64,000 nucleotides of DNA from Synergistota bacterium (GTDB lineage: Bacteria; Synergistota; GBS-1). Shown piece after piece: positions 36,839 through 45,712 of the stretch (positions are counted from its first letter, which is position 1; each line of letters starts with the position of its first letter). The stretch covers positions 1-64,000 of the forward strand of contig JANXBX010000004.1 in NCBI GenBank assembly GCA_025060595.1, read 5' to 3'. The notes beneath the pieces are model-generated. The model did not search any database. It worked only from the letters and a program-made list of their open reading frames with translations, and was not told the DNA's origin. A program made the position numbers and the translations under genes.

Positions 36839-38524
36839 TCAGAGAACTATCTTCTCCACATAAACTCCAAAAACATCCCTAAGAACATCACAGATTTCTC
36901 CTTCAGTAGCATATGCCTTAACCGCTTCTAAAAAATAAGGCATTAGATTAAGGCTTTCATCCGCTGCCGCCTTTTTCAAATCTTCCAGAACGTTTTTAAC
37001 CCTTATGTTATCCCTTTTCTGCTTAAGCTCTCTTAGCCTTTTCACTTGCTTCTCTGCTATAGAAGGATCCACCTTAAGAAGTTTAAGATTGCTCAAATCC
37101 TCCTCTATTTGAAACTTATTAACCCCTACTATTATACGTTCTCCCCTTTCAATCTCAAGCTGGTATCGATAAGCACTATCTTGTATCTCCTTTTGAATAA
37201 AGCCAGCTTCTATTGCTTCAATCATTCCACCAAGCTCATCTATCTTATCTATAAGCTTTTTAGCTTCCTCCTCTATCTTGTTTGTTAACCACTCTACATA
37301 GTAAGAACCCGCTAAAGGATCTATAGTGTTAGTAACTCCACTCTCATAAGCTATTATTTGCTGAGTCCTCAAGGCTATCCTTACAGATTCCTCCGTTGGC
37401 AAAGCTAGAGCCTCATCATAGGAATTGGTGTGAAGAGATTGTGTACCTCCTAGAACAGCAGCAAGAGCTTGTATAGCAACCCTAACTATGTTGTTTAAGG
37501 GCTGCTGAGCAGTTAAAGTAGATCCTCCTGTCTGGGTATGAAACCTAAGCATCATGGCTCGAGGATTGGTTACACCAAAGCGTTCTTTCATTATTTTAGC
37601 CCAGAGTCTCCTGGCCGCTCTAAACTTTGCTATTTCTTCAAGAAAATCATTATGAGCATTAAAGAAAAAAGAGAGCCTTTGCCCAAAAATATTCGGATCT
37701 AAACCCTTTTTAATAGCAGCTTCTACATAAGCAATTCCATCAGCAAGAGTAAACGCCACCTCTTGAACCGCGGTAGCACCAGCTTCTCTTATGTGATAGC
37801 CACTGATACTTATGGTATTCCACTTTGGAACATATTCACTGCCAAATTCAAACGTATCCGTAATCAACCTCATAGATGGTTTAGGCGGAAATATAAAGGT
37901 TCCCCTCGCTATATACTCTTTAAGAATGTCATTCTGAATAGTCCCCTCCAACTTATCAAAGGAAACCCCCTGTTTCTCCGCTACAGCCAAGTACATTGCC
38001 CATATTATAGCAGCAGGAGCATTTATGGTCATAGATGTACTAACCTTGTCAAGAGGAATACCATCAAACAAAATCTCCATATCTTCAAGAGAGTCCACAG
38101 CTACGCCTACTTTACCCACTTCCCCCTGAGCCAAGGGATGATCAGAGTCATAACCTATCTGCGTAGGAAGATCGAAGGCAATACTTAATCCAGTTTGTCC
38201 CTGCTCTAAAAGGTATTTGTACCTTTTGTTAGACTCTTCAGCAGTTCCAAAACCAGCATACTGACGCATCGTCCAGAACCTTCCCCTATACATAGTGGGT
38301 TGAATACCACGAGTGAAAGGATATTCCCCAGGAAAGTTTAAAGACTCGAGATATTCCATATCACTTATATCTGCAGGAGTGTAAAGTCTTTCTACTGTTA
38401 TATTAGAGCCTGTCTTAAATTCCTTTTTCATTTCTGGATTTTTAGTAAGAGTCTTATTAACGTTTTCCCTTTCCCACTCCTCTTTTTTAACTTTGATTCT
38501 TTCTAAAGCTTCTTTATCAAACAC
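36839..38524 (-). CDS. mcmA1: Methylmalonyl-CoA mutase large subunit
   Basis: The TIM-barrel catalytic subunit of the adenosylcobalamin enzyme that interconverts succinyl-CoA and methylmalonyl-CoA. The 561 residues carry [25 protein letters not shown] (here split at 50-75), [22 protein letters not shown], the substrate-contact [31 protein letters not shown] with the catalytic His near 235, and [21 protein letters not shown]. It lacks the B12 domain, supplied by the next gene. It is the promoter-proximal gene of the cassette. Confidence 0.97.
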   Translation of the reverse strand: MFDKEALERIKVKKEEWERENVNKTLTKNPEMKKEFKTGSNITVERLYTPADISDMEYLESLNFPGEYPFTRGIQPTMYRGRFWTMRQYAGFGTAEESNKRYKYLLEQGQTGLSIAFDLPTQIGYDSDHPLAQGEVGKVGVAVDSLEDMEILFDGIPLDKVSTSMTINAPAAIIWAMYLAVAEKQGVSFDKLEGTIQNDILKEYIARGTFIFPPKPSMRLITDTFEFGSEYVPKWNTISISGYHIREAGATAVQEVAFTLADGIAYVEAAIKKGLDPNIFGQRLSFFFNAHNDFLEEIAKFRAARRLWAKIMKERFGVTNPRAMMLRFHTQTGGSTLTAQQPLNNIVRVAIQALAAVLGGTQSLHTNSYDEALALPTEESVRIALRTQQIIAYESGVTNTIDPLAGSYYVEWLTNKIEEEAKKLIDKIDELGGMIEAIEAGFIQKEIQDSAYRYQLEIERGERIIVGVNKFQIEEDLSNLKLLKVDPSIAEKQVKRLRELKQKRDNIRVKNVLEDLKKAAADESLNLMPYFLEAVKAYATEGEICDVLRDVFGVYVEKIVL

Positions 38525-38598
38525 ACCCCACCCCTCCCCGTTTGAGATTTACATAATTTATAATTCAAGTTAACTCTTTAGATATATCCTTAGAACAA

Positions 38599-38627
38599 TC
38601 CATACCTCAAAAATTCTAAAATGTCAA
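38599..38627 (-). promoter_or_regulatory. Candidate promoter of the methylmalonyl-CoA cassette
   Basis: On the minus strand a perfect TTGACA (38622-38627) is followed by 17 nt and TATGGA (38599-38604), a weak -10. It lies about 75 nt before the mutase ATG and just after the rtcB terminator. The imperfect -10 leaves room for an activator, or the true -10 may lie further downstream in the A/T-rich TATAAATTATG stretch. Confidence 0.5.
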
Positions 38628-38651
38628 TCTCTAAATAAATTAAGCTAAGCT

Positions 38652-38698
38652 AAAAAGAAAAGGGACTGCTTTTCTCTTTCTTAAAGCAGCCCCTTTTC
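38652..38698 (-). terminator. Intrinsic terminator downstream of rtcB
   Basis: A 16-position stem with one mismatch (GAAAAGGG.CTGCTTT with AAAGCAG.CCCTTTTC) and a 10-nt loop, followed on the minus strand by TTTTT. It closes the long division/rtcB unit about 110 nt past the rtcB stop. Confidence 0.85.
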
Positions 38699-38699
38699 C

Positions 38700-38804
38700 C
38701 TTCTCCCTTCAAAAGGGATTAGGACTACATTTTCTTCACCCTTAAAGGTTGCTTTCCTCTCTGGCAACAAAAAGGATTTAAAATGTTGCCCTTACGAAGG
38801 AAAG
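38700..38804 (-). other. Structured 3' untranslated region of rtcB
   Basis: Between the rtcB stop and its terminator, about 100 nt hold three complementary blocks: GGCAACA (minus strand, 38784-38790), TGTTGCC (38763-38769) and GCAACC (38747-38752). The middle block can pair with either neighbour, giving two exclusive hairpins. A short CCTTCGTAAGG hairpin lies next to the stop. I see no reading frame with a ribosome site and no riboswitch class I recognise. Confidence 0.4.
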
Positions 38805-38805
38805 C

Positions 38806-40248
38806 TTAACCTTTTATAACCCCAATAGGCTTTAGTCTAACTACTTTCTTAGATAGCCCTGCCCTATCAACAATATCTACGACTTTGTCTATATCCTTAT
38901 AAGCCTCTGGTGCCTCCTCATAGATAGTTCCTTTTTCTCTCGCTTTAACTTTAATTCCTATTTCCTCAAGCTCTTCTATTAAATCTTTTCCTTTCAAATC
39001 CCTTATAGCTGCATGTCTACTCATAACCCTACCTGCACCATGACAAGTTGAAGCAAAAGCCTCTTCTTCTGCCCTCTTTGTCCCTAAAAGCACATAAGAT
39101 GGGGTTCCCATACTACCAGGTATTATGACAGGTTGTCCCACATCTCTATAGATTTCAGGTATATAAGTAGAACCTGGTCCGAAAGCCCTTGTTGCTCCCT
39201 TCCTGTGAACGCAAACTTCCACCTCTTTACCATTCCACTTGTGTTTTTCTATATGAGCTATGTTATGAGAAACATCATAGAGAAGTCTAAGATGCGCATC
39301 ACTGCCAAACGTATTATAAAACACATCCCTAACCCAATGAGTTATAACTTCCCTGTTTGCAAAGGCATAATTTGTTGCGGCAGACATCGCTTGAAAGTAA
39401 TCTTCTCCCTCCCTAGACTTTATCGGAACACAAGCTAGCTGAGCATCAGGTACATTTATACCGTAAGCCTTCATCTTGTTCCTCATTATTCTTACATAAT
39501 CATCACAAACCTGATGCCCTAAACCTCTTGATCCACAATGAATCATCACCGTAACAATACCTTTTCTCAAACCCCATTTATTTGCAACATCCTCAAGGTA
39601 AACCTCTTCAATATACTGAACTTCTAAAAAATGATTCCCAGATCCAAGAGTTCCAAGCTGAGGCGCTCCTCTTTCTTTAGCCTTCTTACTAACTTTATCA
39701 GGATTTGCTCTTTTCATTCTCCCGCCTTCCTCTATACACTGAAGGTCCTTTTTATCTCCGTAGCCCATTTCAACGGCCCAGACAGCACCTTTCGAGAGTA
39801 CTTCGTCCAACTCATTAGGCTTCAAGCTTATCCTTCCCTTTTCACCAACACCACATGGAATAGCTCCAAAAAGCCTGTTTATAAGCAAATCTATTTTAGA
39901 TTCCACGTCCTTTTTCTCAAGCTGACTAACAAGAAGCCTAACACCGCAAGATATATCATATCCGACACCGCCTGGAGATATAACTCCATCCTCGACTCGC
40001 ATTGCAGCAACTCCACCTATTGGAAAACCATAACCCCAGTGAATATCAGGCATACCATAAGAATAGCCTATTATACCAGGAAGAGTAGCCACATTGGCAA
40101 CCTGATCATAGACTTGCTCTTTTTCCAACCCTTTTAATATTTCTCTATCAGCATATATTAGGCCCGGGACCTTCATCCCAGACTTATAGCTTTCAGGCAA
40201 CAACCATCTAACTTCATCTACCTTTTTAAGTATAGATTCTACTCCCAT
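38806..40248 (-). CDS. rtcB: RNA-splicing ligase RtcB
   Basis: GTP- and Mn-dependent ligase that joins 2',3'-cyclic-phosphate and 5'-OH RNA ends in RNA repair. The 480 residues show GGVGYDISCGVRLL with the metal Cys (near 100), the GTLGSGNHFLEVQ motif with metal His, MIHCGSRGLGHQVCDDY, DVSHNIAHIEKHKWNG, and TCHGAGRVMSRHAAIRDL with the His that takes GMP. No archease or RNA cyclase gene is adjacent. It is 15 nt downstream of the radical SAM gene, so it is expressed from the division-gene side. Confidence 0.96.
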   Translation of the reverse strand: MGVESILKKVDEVRWLLPESYKSGMKVPGLIYADREILKGLEKEQVYDQVANVATLPGIIGYSYGMPDIHWGYGFPIGGVAAMRVEDGVISPGGVGYDISCGVRLLVSQLEKKDVESKIDLLINRLFGAIPCGVGEKGRISLKPNELDEVLSKGAVWAVEMGYGDKKDLQCIEEGGRMKRANPDKVSKKAKERGAPQLGTLGSGNHFLEVQYIEEVYLEDVANKWGLRKGIVTVMIHCGSRGLGHQVCDDYVRIMRNKMKAYGINVPDAQLACVPIKSREGEDYFQAMSAATNYAFANREVITHWVRDVFYNTFGSDAHLRLLYDVSHNIAHIEKHKWNGKEVEVCVHRKGATRAFGPGSTYIPEIYRDVGQPVIIPGSMGTPSYVLLGTKRAEEEAFASTCHGAGRVMSRHAAIRDLKGKDLIEELEEIGIKVKAREKGTIYEEAPEAYKDIDKVVDIVDRAGLSKKVVRLKPIGVIKG

Positions 40249-40263
40249 TACTTAACACCTCCA

Positions 40264-41751
40264 TTAAGATTTTATCACATCTCTCCATGGTTTACCAAAC
40301 CTACCATGCAAATACGCATCAACATCAATATATTTTCTAAGATCTTTCATCGAAAGCTTGTCTCCAAGGAGGCAAAGAGCTTTCCCAACTTCAACGCCCC
40401 CTCTTGCAATTAAAGCTTCAAGTTGAGCAACCTTTAATCCATCCGTTCGAAGCTCTGCTCCTTCAATCCTAGCAAGTACCTTAAGTCTTTTCCGAATCTC
40501 ACCTATAGGTAAAAAAGGCTCTTCCTCAAAAGGGGTGAAAGGTTTAGGAACAAAAGGGTTGATGTTAATAACCATCTCAAGCCCCTTAAAGCTACCTCTA
40601 AACTTACTAATCATTTTTACTATACTTTCCACATCAGATATTTCTTCCATAGGTAAACCTATCATAAAATAAAGTTTAACCTTTTTGAAACCAAATTTAT
40701 AAACAAGACTTAGCTTCTCTTCTATAAGCTCGTTAGAGAAATCTTTACCTATTCTTTTTCTCAACTCTTCACTTCCCGTCTCGGGTGCTAACGTTATTAT
40801 CTTCTGCTCACTAGATTTAAGTAACATAAGAAGCTTTTCGGAAATTCCTTCCACCCGGAAAGAACCGAAAGACACTTTTCTTCCTTCCTCTAGGAGATAG
40901 TTTAATAAGTCATCAAAAAAAGGATGATCAGAAGCTACAGAACTTATAAGTCCAAGTTTAACGTCTTTAGGAACATCTTCTAATGACCTCTTTATACTAT
41001 CTAGAGACACAAACCTAAAAGGCTTATAACATTGACGTACAGGACAGAACAAGCAAGACCTGTTACATCCTCTACTTAATTCTACCAAAAGAGCTCCTCC
41101 AAACTGGTTCAAGGGAGTGTAAAGAGGCGCAACCAAGAAGTAGCTATTTAAGTCTTTAATCCATCTTCGAGCAGTAAATTCCTTAATATCAGGTACCAAT
41201 ACTCCCTCTAAATCCGCTAAATCCCTTAAAATAGATTCTTTCTTTTTACCAATAGAAGCTTTGAGAACGTTAGAAATTTCCTTAATAACTTCCTCTCCCT
41301 CACCACATACTATAAAGTCTGCTATAGGGAAAAGAGGAAATGGATTCATTGTAGGGAAAATTCCTCCTACACCAATAAGAGGCGATTTCTCCTCCCTTCT
41401 ATCCTCTCGAAGTGGAGGAATACCAGCAGCTTTAAGGATAGAAACTACGTTGATCAAATCCAATTCATAGGAGAGAGAAAAAGTAATTATATCAAATTCA
41501 TTGAGGCTTCTTCCTTCTTCTAAAGAAAGAGGAGGGAAACCATCCCACTTAAAAAATCTTGAAACAAAAATATCCTTATCCTCTACTAGTATTCCATAAA
41601 TGAGTAGAAAACCGAGATTAGATATTCCAACACCATAAAAGTTAGGATAAACCAGAGCCCACTTCAAATCACCCTGGGGTTTCCACAAAGACCTAAGCCA
41701 TCTTTCCTTCTCCTTATATTTTGATACTTCGCTTCTCCACTCCCAAAGCAT
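40264..41751 (-). CDS. B12-binding-like radical SAM protein
   Basis: A 495-residue protein. The N-terminal ~170 residues look like a cobalamin-binding-type Rossmann fold (DIITFSLSYELDLINVVSIL, GVGGIFPTMNP, DFIVCGEGEEVI). The radical SAM core has the cluster motif C229-x3-C233-x2-C236 and LAPETGSEELRKRIGK. Family members include tRNA/ribosomal-protein thiomethylases and many uncharacterised proteins; I cannot name the substrate. It overlaps the ftsZ stop by 1 nt and precedes rtcB by 15 nt. Confidence 0.88.
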   Translation of the reverse strand: MLWEWRSEVSKYKEKERWLRSLWKPQGDLKWALVYPNFYGVGISNLGFLLIYGILVEDKDIFVSRFFKWDGFPPLSLEEGRSLNEFDIITFSLSYELDLINVVSILKAAGIPPLREDRREEKSPLIGVGGIFPTMNPFPLFPIADFIVCGEGEEVIKEISNVLKASIGKKKESILRDLADLEGVLVPDIKEFTARRWIKDLNSYFLVAPLYTPLNQFGGALLVELSRGCNRSCLFCPVRQCYKPFRFVSLDSIKRSLEDVPKDVKLGLISSVASDHPFFDDLLNYLLEEGRKVSFGSFRVEGISEKLLMLLKSSEQKIITLAPETGSEELRKRIGKDFSNELIEEKLSLVYKFGFKKVKLYFMIGLPMEEISDVESIVKMISKFRGSFKGLEMVININPFVPKPFTPFEEEPFLPIGEIRKRLKVLARIEGAELRTDGLKVAQLEALIARGGVEVGKALCLLGDKLSMKDLRKYIDVDAYLHGRFGKPWRDVIKS

Positions 41752-42842
41752 TACCTGTGACCTATATTTGGTGGGCTTCCCTCTCTTCTTCTTCTAAGAT
41801 ATGGAGGGATATCGATATCCTCCGAATCTATTATCGGGCTAAACCCTTCAAGGTCCATTAAAGGTTTAACCTTGCTGGGTTTAGAACCAAAACCAGTAGC
41901 TATAACAGTAATCCTTATTTCATCATTCATTTCCTCCTTTATAACCGCACCGAATATTATATTAGCATCTCTGTCTGCTACTTTTGTTATTAAATCTGCA
42001 GCGTCATTAACTTCCTTAAGCGTTAAATCCATACCACCAGAAATATTAAGCAATATTCCCTTAGCTCCCTCTATAGAGCTTTCAAGAAGAGGACTTGATA
42101 TAGCAGCTTTTGCCGCCTCTACAGCTTTATTTTCTCCTCTACCATATCCTACTCCCATTAAAGCAGAACCAGCATCTTTCATAATAGTTTGAACATCAGC
42201 AAAATCCACATTTATAAGTCCTGGAACCATTATTAAATCAGAAATCCCCTGAACACCTTGTCTCAAGACATCATCTGCCATCCTAAAAGCCTCAAGAAGT
42301 GAAGTATTTTTATCAGCAACATCAAGAAGCTTATCATTAGGTATAACTATAAGAGCATCAACCTTCTCCCTAAGAAGTTTTATCCCTTCCTCAGCCTGAA
42401 ACATTCTCCTTCTACCTTCAAAGGAAAATGGCTTAGTAACAACACCAACAGTCAGTATGCCTAACTCCTTTGCAACCTCAGCAATAACAGGAGAAGCTCC
42501 TGTTCCTGTTCCTCCACCCATACCAGCAGTTATAAAAACCATATCTGATCCTTTAAGAACCTCAGATATTTTATCTCTGTCTTCCTCGGCTGCCTTCTTA
42601 CCTATTTCCGGATTAGCCCCCGCTCCTAACCCCCTCGTCAGCTTTTCTCCTATTTGAAGCTTAATGGGAGCCTTCGACAAACTAAGGGCCTGCAAATCAG
42701 TATTAACTGCTATAAACTTAACACCGTTTAAACCTGCCTCTATCATCCTATTTAGGGCGTTACTCCCTCCTCCACCAACACCTATGACCCTTATTTCAGC
42801 CCCGATTTTTCTCCCTTCTTCATCCTTTAATATCTCTATCAT
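41751..42842 (-). CDS. ftsZ: Cell division GTPase FtsZ
   Basis: Tubulin-like protein that forms the division ring. The 363 residues have the T1-T7 loops: [42 protein letters not shown], the GTP signature [19 protein letters not shown] (T4, near 110) and the T7 [11 protein letters not shown]. The C-terminus has a PPYLRRRRE segment resembling the FtsA/ZipA-binding tail (IPxFLR), then 11 further residues. It is the last division gene of the cluster, 29 nt after ftsA. Confidence 0.98.
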   Translation of the reverse strand: MIEILKDEEGRKIGAEIRVIGVGGGGSNALNRMIEAGLNGVKFIAVNTDLQALSLSKAPIKLQIGEKLTRGLGAGANPEIGKKAAEEDRDKISEVLKGSDMVFITAGMGGGTGTGASPVIAEVAKELGILTVGVVTKPFSFEGRRRMFQAEEGIKLLREKVDALIVIPNDKLLDVADKNTSLLEAFRMADDVLRQGVQGISDLIMVPGLINVDFADVQTIMKDAGSALMGVGYGRGENKAVEAAKAAISSPLLESSIEGAKGILLNISGGMDLTLKEVNDAADLITKVADRDANIIFGAVIKEEMNDEIRITVIATGFGSKPSKVKPLMDLEGFSPIIDSEDIDIPPYLRRRREGSPPNIGHR

Positions 42843-42871
42843 TTCTCATCACCCTCCAACATTTCACAACC

Positions 42872-44128
42872 TTAAAAGAATTCAACAAACATTCTTATCA
42901 ACTTTTCTTTCAATTTACTTAACCACCCTCCACCTACAACAGAATTAGTTTTTAAATTCTTTTCCCCGGAACCCCTTTGTTGAAAACCATATTTAACCAA
43001 ACCTACAACAGTAGAAAATATGGGACTCGAAATCATTTCCGATAATCCTCCCATCTCCCTTGGCTTACCAACCCTAACAGGTAAATCTAATATTCGCATA
43101 GCCAAATCATCTATTCCCTTCAAAAGAGCTACTCCGCCAGTTAAAACTACACCTGCTGGCAAATACATTAAACATTGGGATTTCTTCAGGTTTTCCTTAA
43201 CAAGAAGGAATATCTCTCCTACCCTGGCTTCAATAACATCACAAAGCTCCCTATGGGATATTTTACTTCCAGAACCCCCTTTCCCTAAAACAGTCTTAAG
43301 CTCTATATCCAATCCACTTTCAGCATGATCAACAGAAGCACAGCCATACTTTATTTTTATCTCTTCCGCCATATTGAGCGGAATCTTAAATATAGCAGCT
43401 ATATCACTTGTTATATGATCCCCACCAACAGGTATAACTGCAGCATGACGTATATTACCTTCAAAGAAAACAGCTATATCAGTAGTACCACCACCAATAT
43501 CTACAACAAGAGCACCAAGCTCTTTCTCGGTAGGAGATAAAACAGCCTCAGCTGAAGCTATCGGCTCTAATAACATACCCTCGAGGTTAAGCCCTGCTCT
43601 AGTTACACAATTTACAGTACTTTGAATGGAAGTATAAGAACCCAATATTATTAGAACTTCCGCTTCAAGCTTTATTCCAGCCATACCTACAGGGTCTTTT
43701 ATTCCTCTTTGTCCATCCACTATAAACTCCATAGGTAAGATATGTATAACTTTCTTATCCTGAGGAATAGAAACGGTCTGAGCTGCTTCCATTACTCTAT
43801 TTAAATCCGCAAAAGTAATTTCACGGGCCTCCCCACTTACTAAAGTAACTCCACGGTTACGCAATGTAGAAATATGCGATCCCGCCACACCTACATAAAC
43901 ACTTGTTACATTGACTCCAGATCTTTGAGATACTTCAGAGATAACCTTGCTAACCCCATCTATTACTCCATCGAGGTCCACTATTACCCCTTTTCTCATA
44001 CCTCTCGACCTAACAAGACTTAAACCTTTTACTTCAAGCTCCCCACTTTCATTAGGTTCTGCAACAAGAGCACAAATTTTTGTAGTACCTATATCAAGCC
44101 CAACTATGGCCTCCGGTCTTCCTCTCAT
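42872..44128 (-). CDS. ftsA: Cell division protein FtsA
   Basis: Actin-like tether and activator of the FtsZ ring. The 418 residues contain the ATPase phosphate-1 loop VGLDIGTTKICALV (about 9-22), SHISTLRNRGVTLV (1C domain), LGALVVDIGGGTTDIAVF (phosphate 2) and VVLTGGVALLKGIDDLA (adenosine). The last ~15 residues (LSKLKEKLIRMFVEFF) form an amphipathic helix for membrane attachment. It overlaps ftsQ by 4 nt. Confidence 0.97.
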   Translation of the reverse strand: MRGRPEAIVGLDIGTTKICALVAEPNESGELEVKGLSLVRSRGMRKGVIVDLDGVIDGVSKVISEVSQRSGVNVTSVYVGVAGSHISTLRNRGVTLVSGEAREITFADLNRVMEAAQTVSIPQDKKVIHILPMEFIVDGQRGIKDPVGMAGIKLEAEVLIILGSYTSIQSTVNCVTRAGLNLEGMLLEPIASAEAVLSPTEKELGALVVDIGGGTTDIAVFFEGNIRHAAVIPVGGDHITSDIAAIFKIPLNMAEEIKIKYGCASVDHAESGLDIELKTVLGKGGSGSKISHRELCDVIEARVGEIFLLVKENLKKSQCLMYLPAGVVLTGGVALLKGIDDLAMRILDLPVRVGKPREMGGLSEMISSPIFSTVVGLVKYGFQQRGSGEKNLKTNSVVGGGWLSKLKEKLIRMFVEFF

Positions 44129-44853
44129 CTTTCCCTCTCCCTTACTATTACCATATCACTAAATCTCAGATCAAAAATCAAACCCTTTCCTTTAGCAGGA
44201 AATTTACTACGTACCTTGTCTAATTTATACATGCTTAAGGAAACATCCCCACTTCGCGGGAGAAAAATTTCACAATCCTCCTTCTTAATCTGAAAACAAT
44301 TTTCCTTTATATATACTTCTTCAATCTTTTCCAAAAAAGAGAACAACTTCAACAAATTTATCAAATTCGGATCCTCAGTTTCTTTACCAGGAAACCAAAC
44401 AATTTCCTTATAATAAGTTACCACGCATAAGCCTTTTGGTAAGCTTTTCATGTATTCTTTTCCAACGCTTAAAACTGGCCAAAGCAATCCTCTAACACTT
44501 ATCAGCCATAAACCATTAGGAGCCCTTACAATAGCAATCGGAATCTGGTCCTCTAACCTTATAATCAAGGAAGAAGGATATTTTTTACGTATCTCTAAAA
44601 CCTTAACAAACCACCTTTTTTCTATTTCAAAAGCTATACTTTCTTCATCTATTAACCAAATATTCTCCCCTATAGGAAGAAGATGATTTTTCTTTAAGTC
44701 TTCTAAAGTTAACGAAGAACCATTTTTAAGCTCACAATTCTTTATTTTGAAATATTCCGATCTAAATAGAAAATAGTAAAAACCTACACCTAAAGTTATA
44801 AGAACAAATAGCTTAAATATAAATCGCAATTTCAGGTTCAAGCTCAATTCCAA
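44125..44853 (-). CDS. ftsQ: Cell division protein FtsQ/DivIB
   Basis: A bitopic divisome protein of 242 residues. It has a short cytoplasmic N-terminus, one membrane helix (about 10-28), a POTRA-type domain starting EYFKIKNCELKNGSSLTLEDLKK (about 33-100) and a beta domain. It connects FtsA/Z with the FtsLBWI synthase. The start is uncertain: TTG codons at 44853, 44847 and 44838 all fall inside the 3' end of murB, giving an overlap of up to 41 nt, and none has a strong ribosome site, so coupling is likely. Confidence 0.88.
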   Translation of the reverse strand: MELSLNLKLRFIFKLFVLITLGVGFYYFLFRSEYFKIKNCELKNGSSLTLEDLKKNHLLPIGENIWLIDEESIAFEIEKRWFVKVLEIRKKYPSSLIIRLEDQIPIAIVRAPNGLWLISVRGLLWPVLSVGKEYMKSLPKGLCVVTYYKEIVWFPGKETEDPNLINLLKLFSFLEKIEEVYIKENCFQIKKEDCEIFLPRSGDVSLSMYKLDKVRSKFPAKGKGLIFDLRFSDMVIVRERER

Positions 44854-45712
44854 ATTTTTCCCTTACTCTTTCTTTTATAACTTCCATTAGTTGAAGTACA
44901 TCCCTCGCTTTCGCTCCGCCAATATTTATTATAAAGTTAGCATGGCTTTCTGAAACTTTAGCTCCACCTATGACCATTCCCTTACAACCTGCTTGTTCTA
45001 TTAGTCTGCCGGCATAATCTCCTGGAGGATTCTTAAATATACATCCAGCACTTGGATAAGAAAAAGGTTGTTTTTTTCTCTTTTCCCAAAAGCTCCTTAT
45101 TCTCTTAGCTATATCAGCAGGGGTAGAAGGCTCTAAACGTAAGACTACTCTCCATATAAACCACTTTTTTTCTTGGAAGTTAGAATATCTATAAGAAAAA
45201 ACCATGTCTTTATCGAAAAGTTCGCTTATCTCTCCATCTTCCTTTATAACAGTTACCTTTTCCACAAGAGAACCTATCGCATGAGAATTCGCTCCGGCAT
45301 TTGTCCATATAGCCCCTCCTACAGAACCAGGTATACCTATAGCAAACTCTAAACCGGAAAGCCCTTTCTCTTGAGATAGGTTTATAAGCCTTTTAAGAGG
45401 AACCCCAGCCTGGGCCTCGATCCTAAACTTGTCAAGAAAACATACGTTTTGCAAATTTTTTCCTTCACTAAATTTTAGAACTATTCCCCTAAATCCATCA
45501 TCACCCACAAGAATATTACTCCCATGCCCAACAAACAAAAAATTAATACCTGCCTCATTGCAAAACGTTATCGTCCTCCTAACATCATCCACATCTTCAG
45601 GAATTATAAGGTAATCAGCCGGACCACCGATGCCTATTGAGGTATGATTAGAAAGAGCTTCTCCTTTTAATATAACACCCTTTATTTTACTAAGAAGACG
45701 TTCTATCTTCAT
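44813..45712 (-). CDS. murB: UDP-N-acetylenolpyruvoylglucosamine reductase
   Basis: FAD/NADPH enzyme that makes UDP-MurNAc from the MurA product. Seen are the FAD-site SNHTSIGIGGPADYLI (about 20-35), FVGHGSNILVGDDGFRG, GLEFAIGIPGSVGGAIWTNAGA, SAGCIFKNPPGDYAGRLIEQ with the proton-donating Ser/Cys region, and the C-terminal ESHANFIINIGGA with Glu ending in LEPEIAIYI. The type fits the short MurB II form without the Tyr loop. The ATG at 45712 has AAGGAGG 7 nt upstream and overlaps the murC stop as TGATG. Confidence 0.96.
   Translation of the reverse strand: MKIERLLSKIKGVILKGEALSNHTSIGIGGPADYLIIPEDVDDVRRTITFCNEAGINFLFVGHGSNILVGDDGFRGIVLKFSEGKNLQNVCFLDKFRIEAQAGVPLKRLINLSQEKGLSGLEFAIGIPGSVGGAIWTNAGANSHAIGSLVEKVTVIKEDGEISELFDKDMVFSYRYSNFQEKKWFIWRVVLRLEPSTPADIAKRIRSFWEKRKKQPFSYPSAGCIFKNPPGDYAGRLIEQAGCKGMVIGGAKVSESHANFIINIGGAKARDVLQLMEVIKERVREKFGIELEPEIAIYI

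Noticed and set aside
38525-38650. Possible cobalamin riboswitch ahead of the B12-dependent mutase
   Set aside because: The leader is short and A/T-rich and has no B12-box-like conserved core or long pairing.
39631-40137. 168-codon plus-strand open frame, with similar ones at 27278-27760 and 37763-38188
   Set aside because: All are antisense to well-conserved genes (rtcB, murA, mutase) and look like products of codon bias on the real strand.
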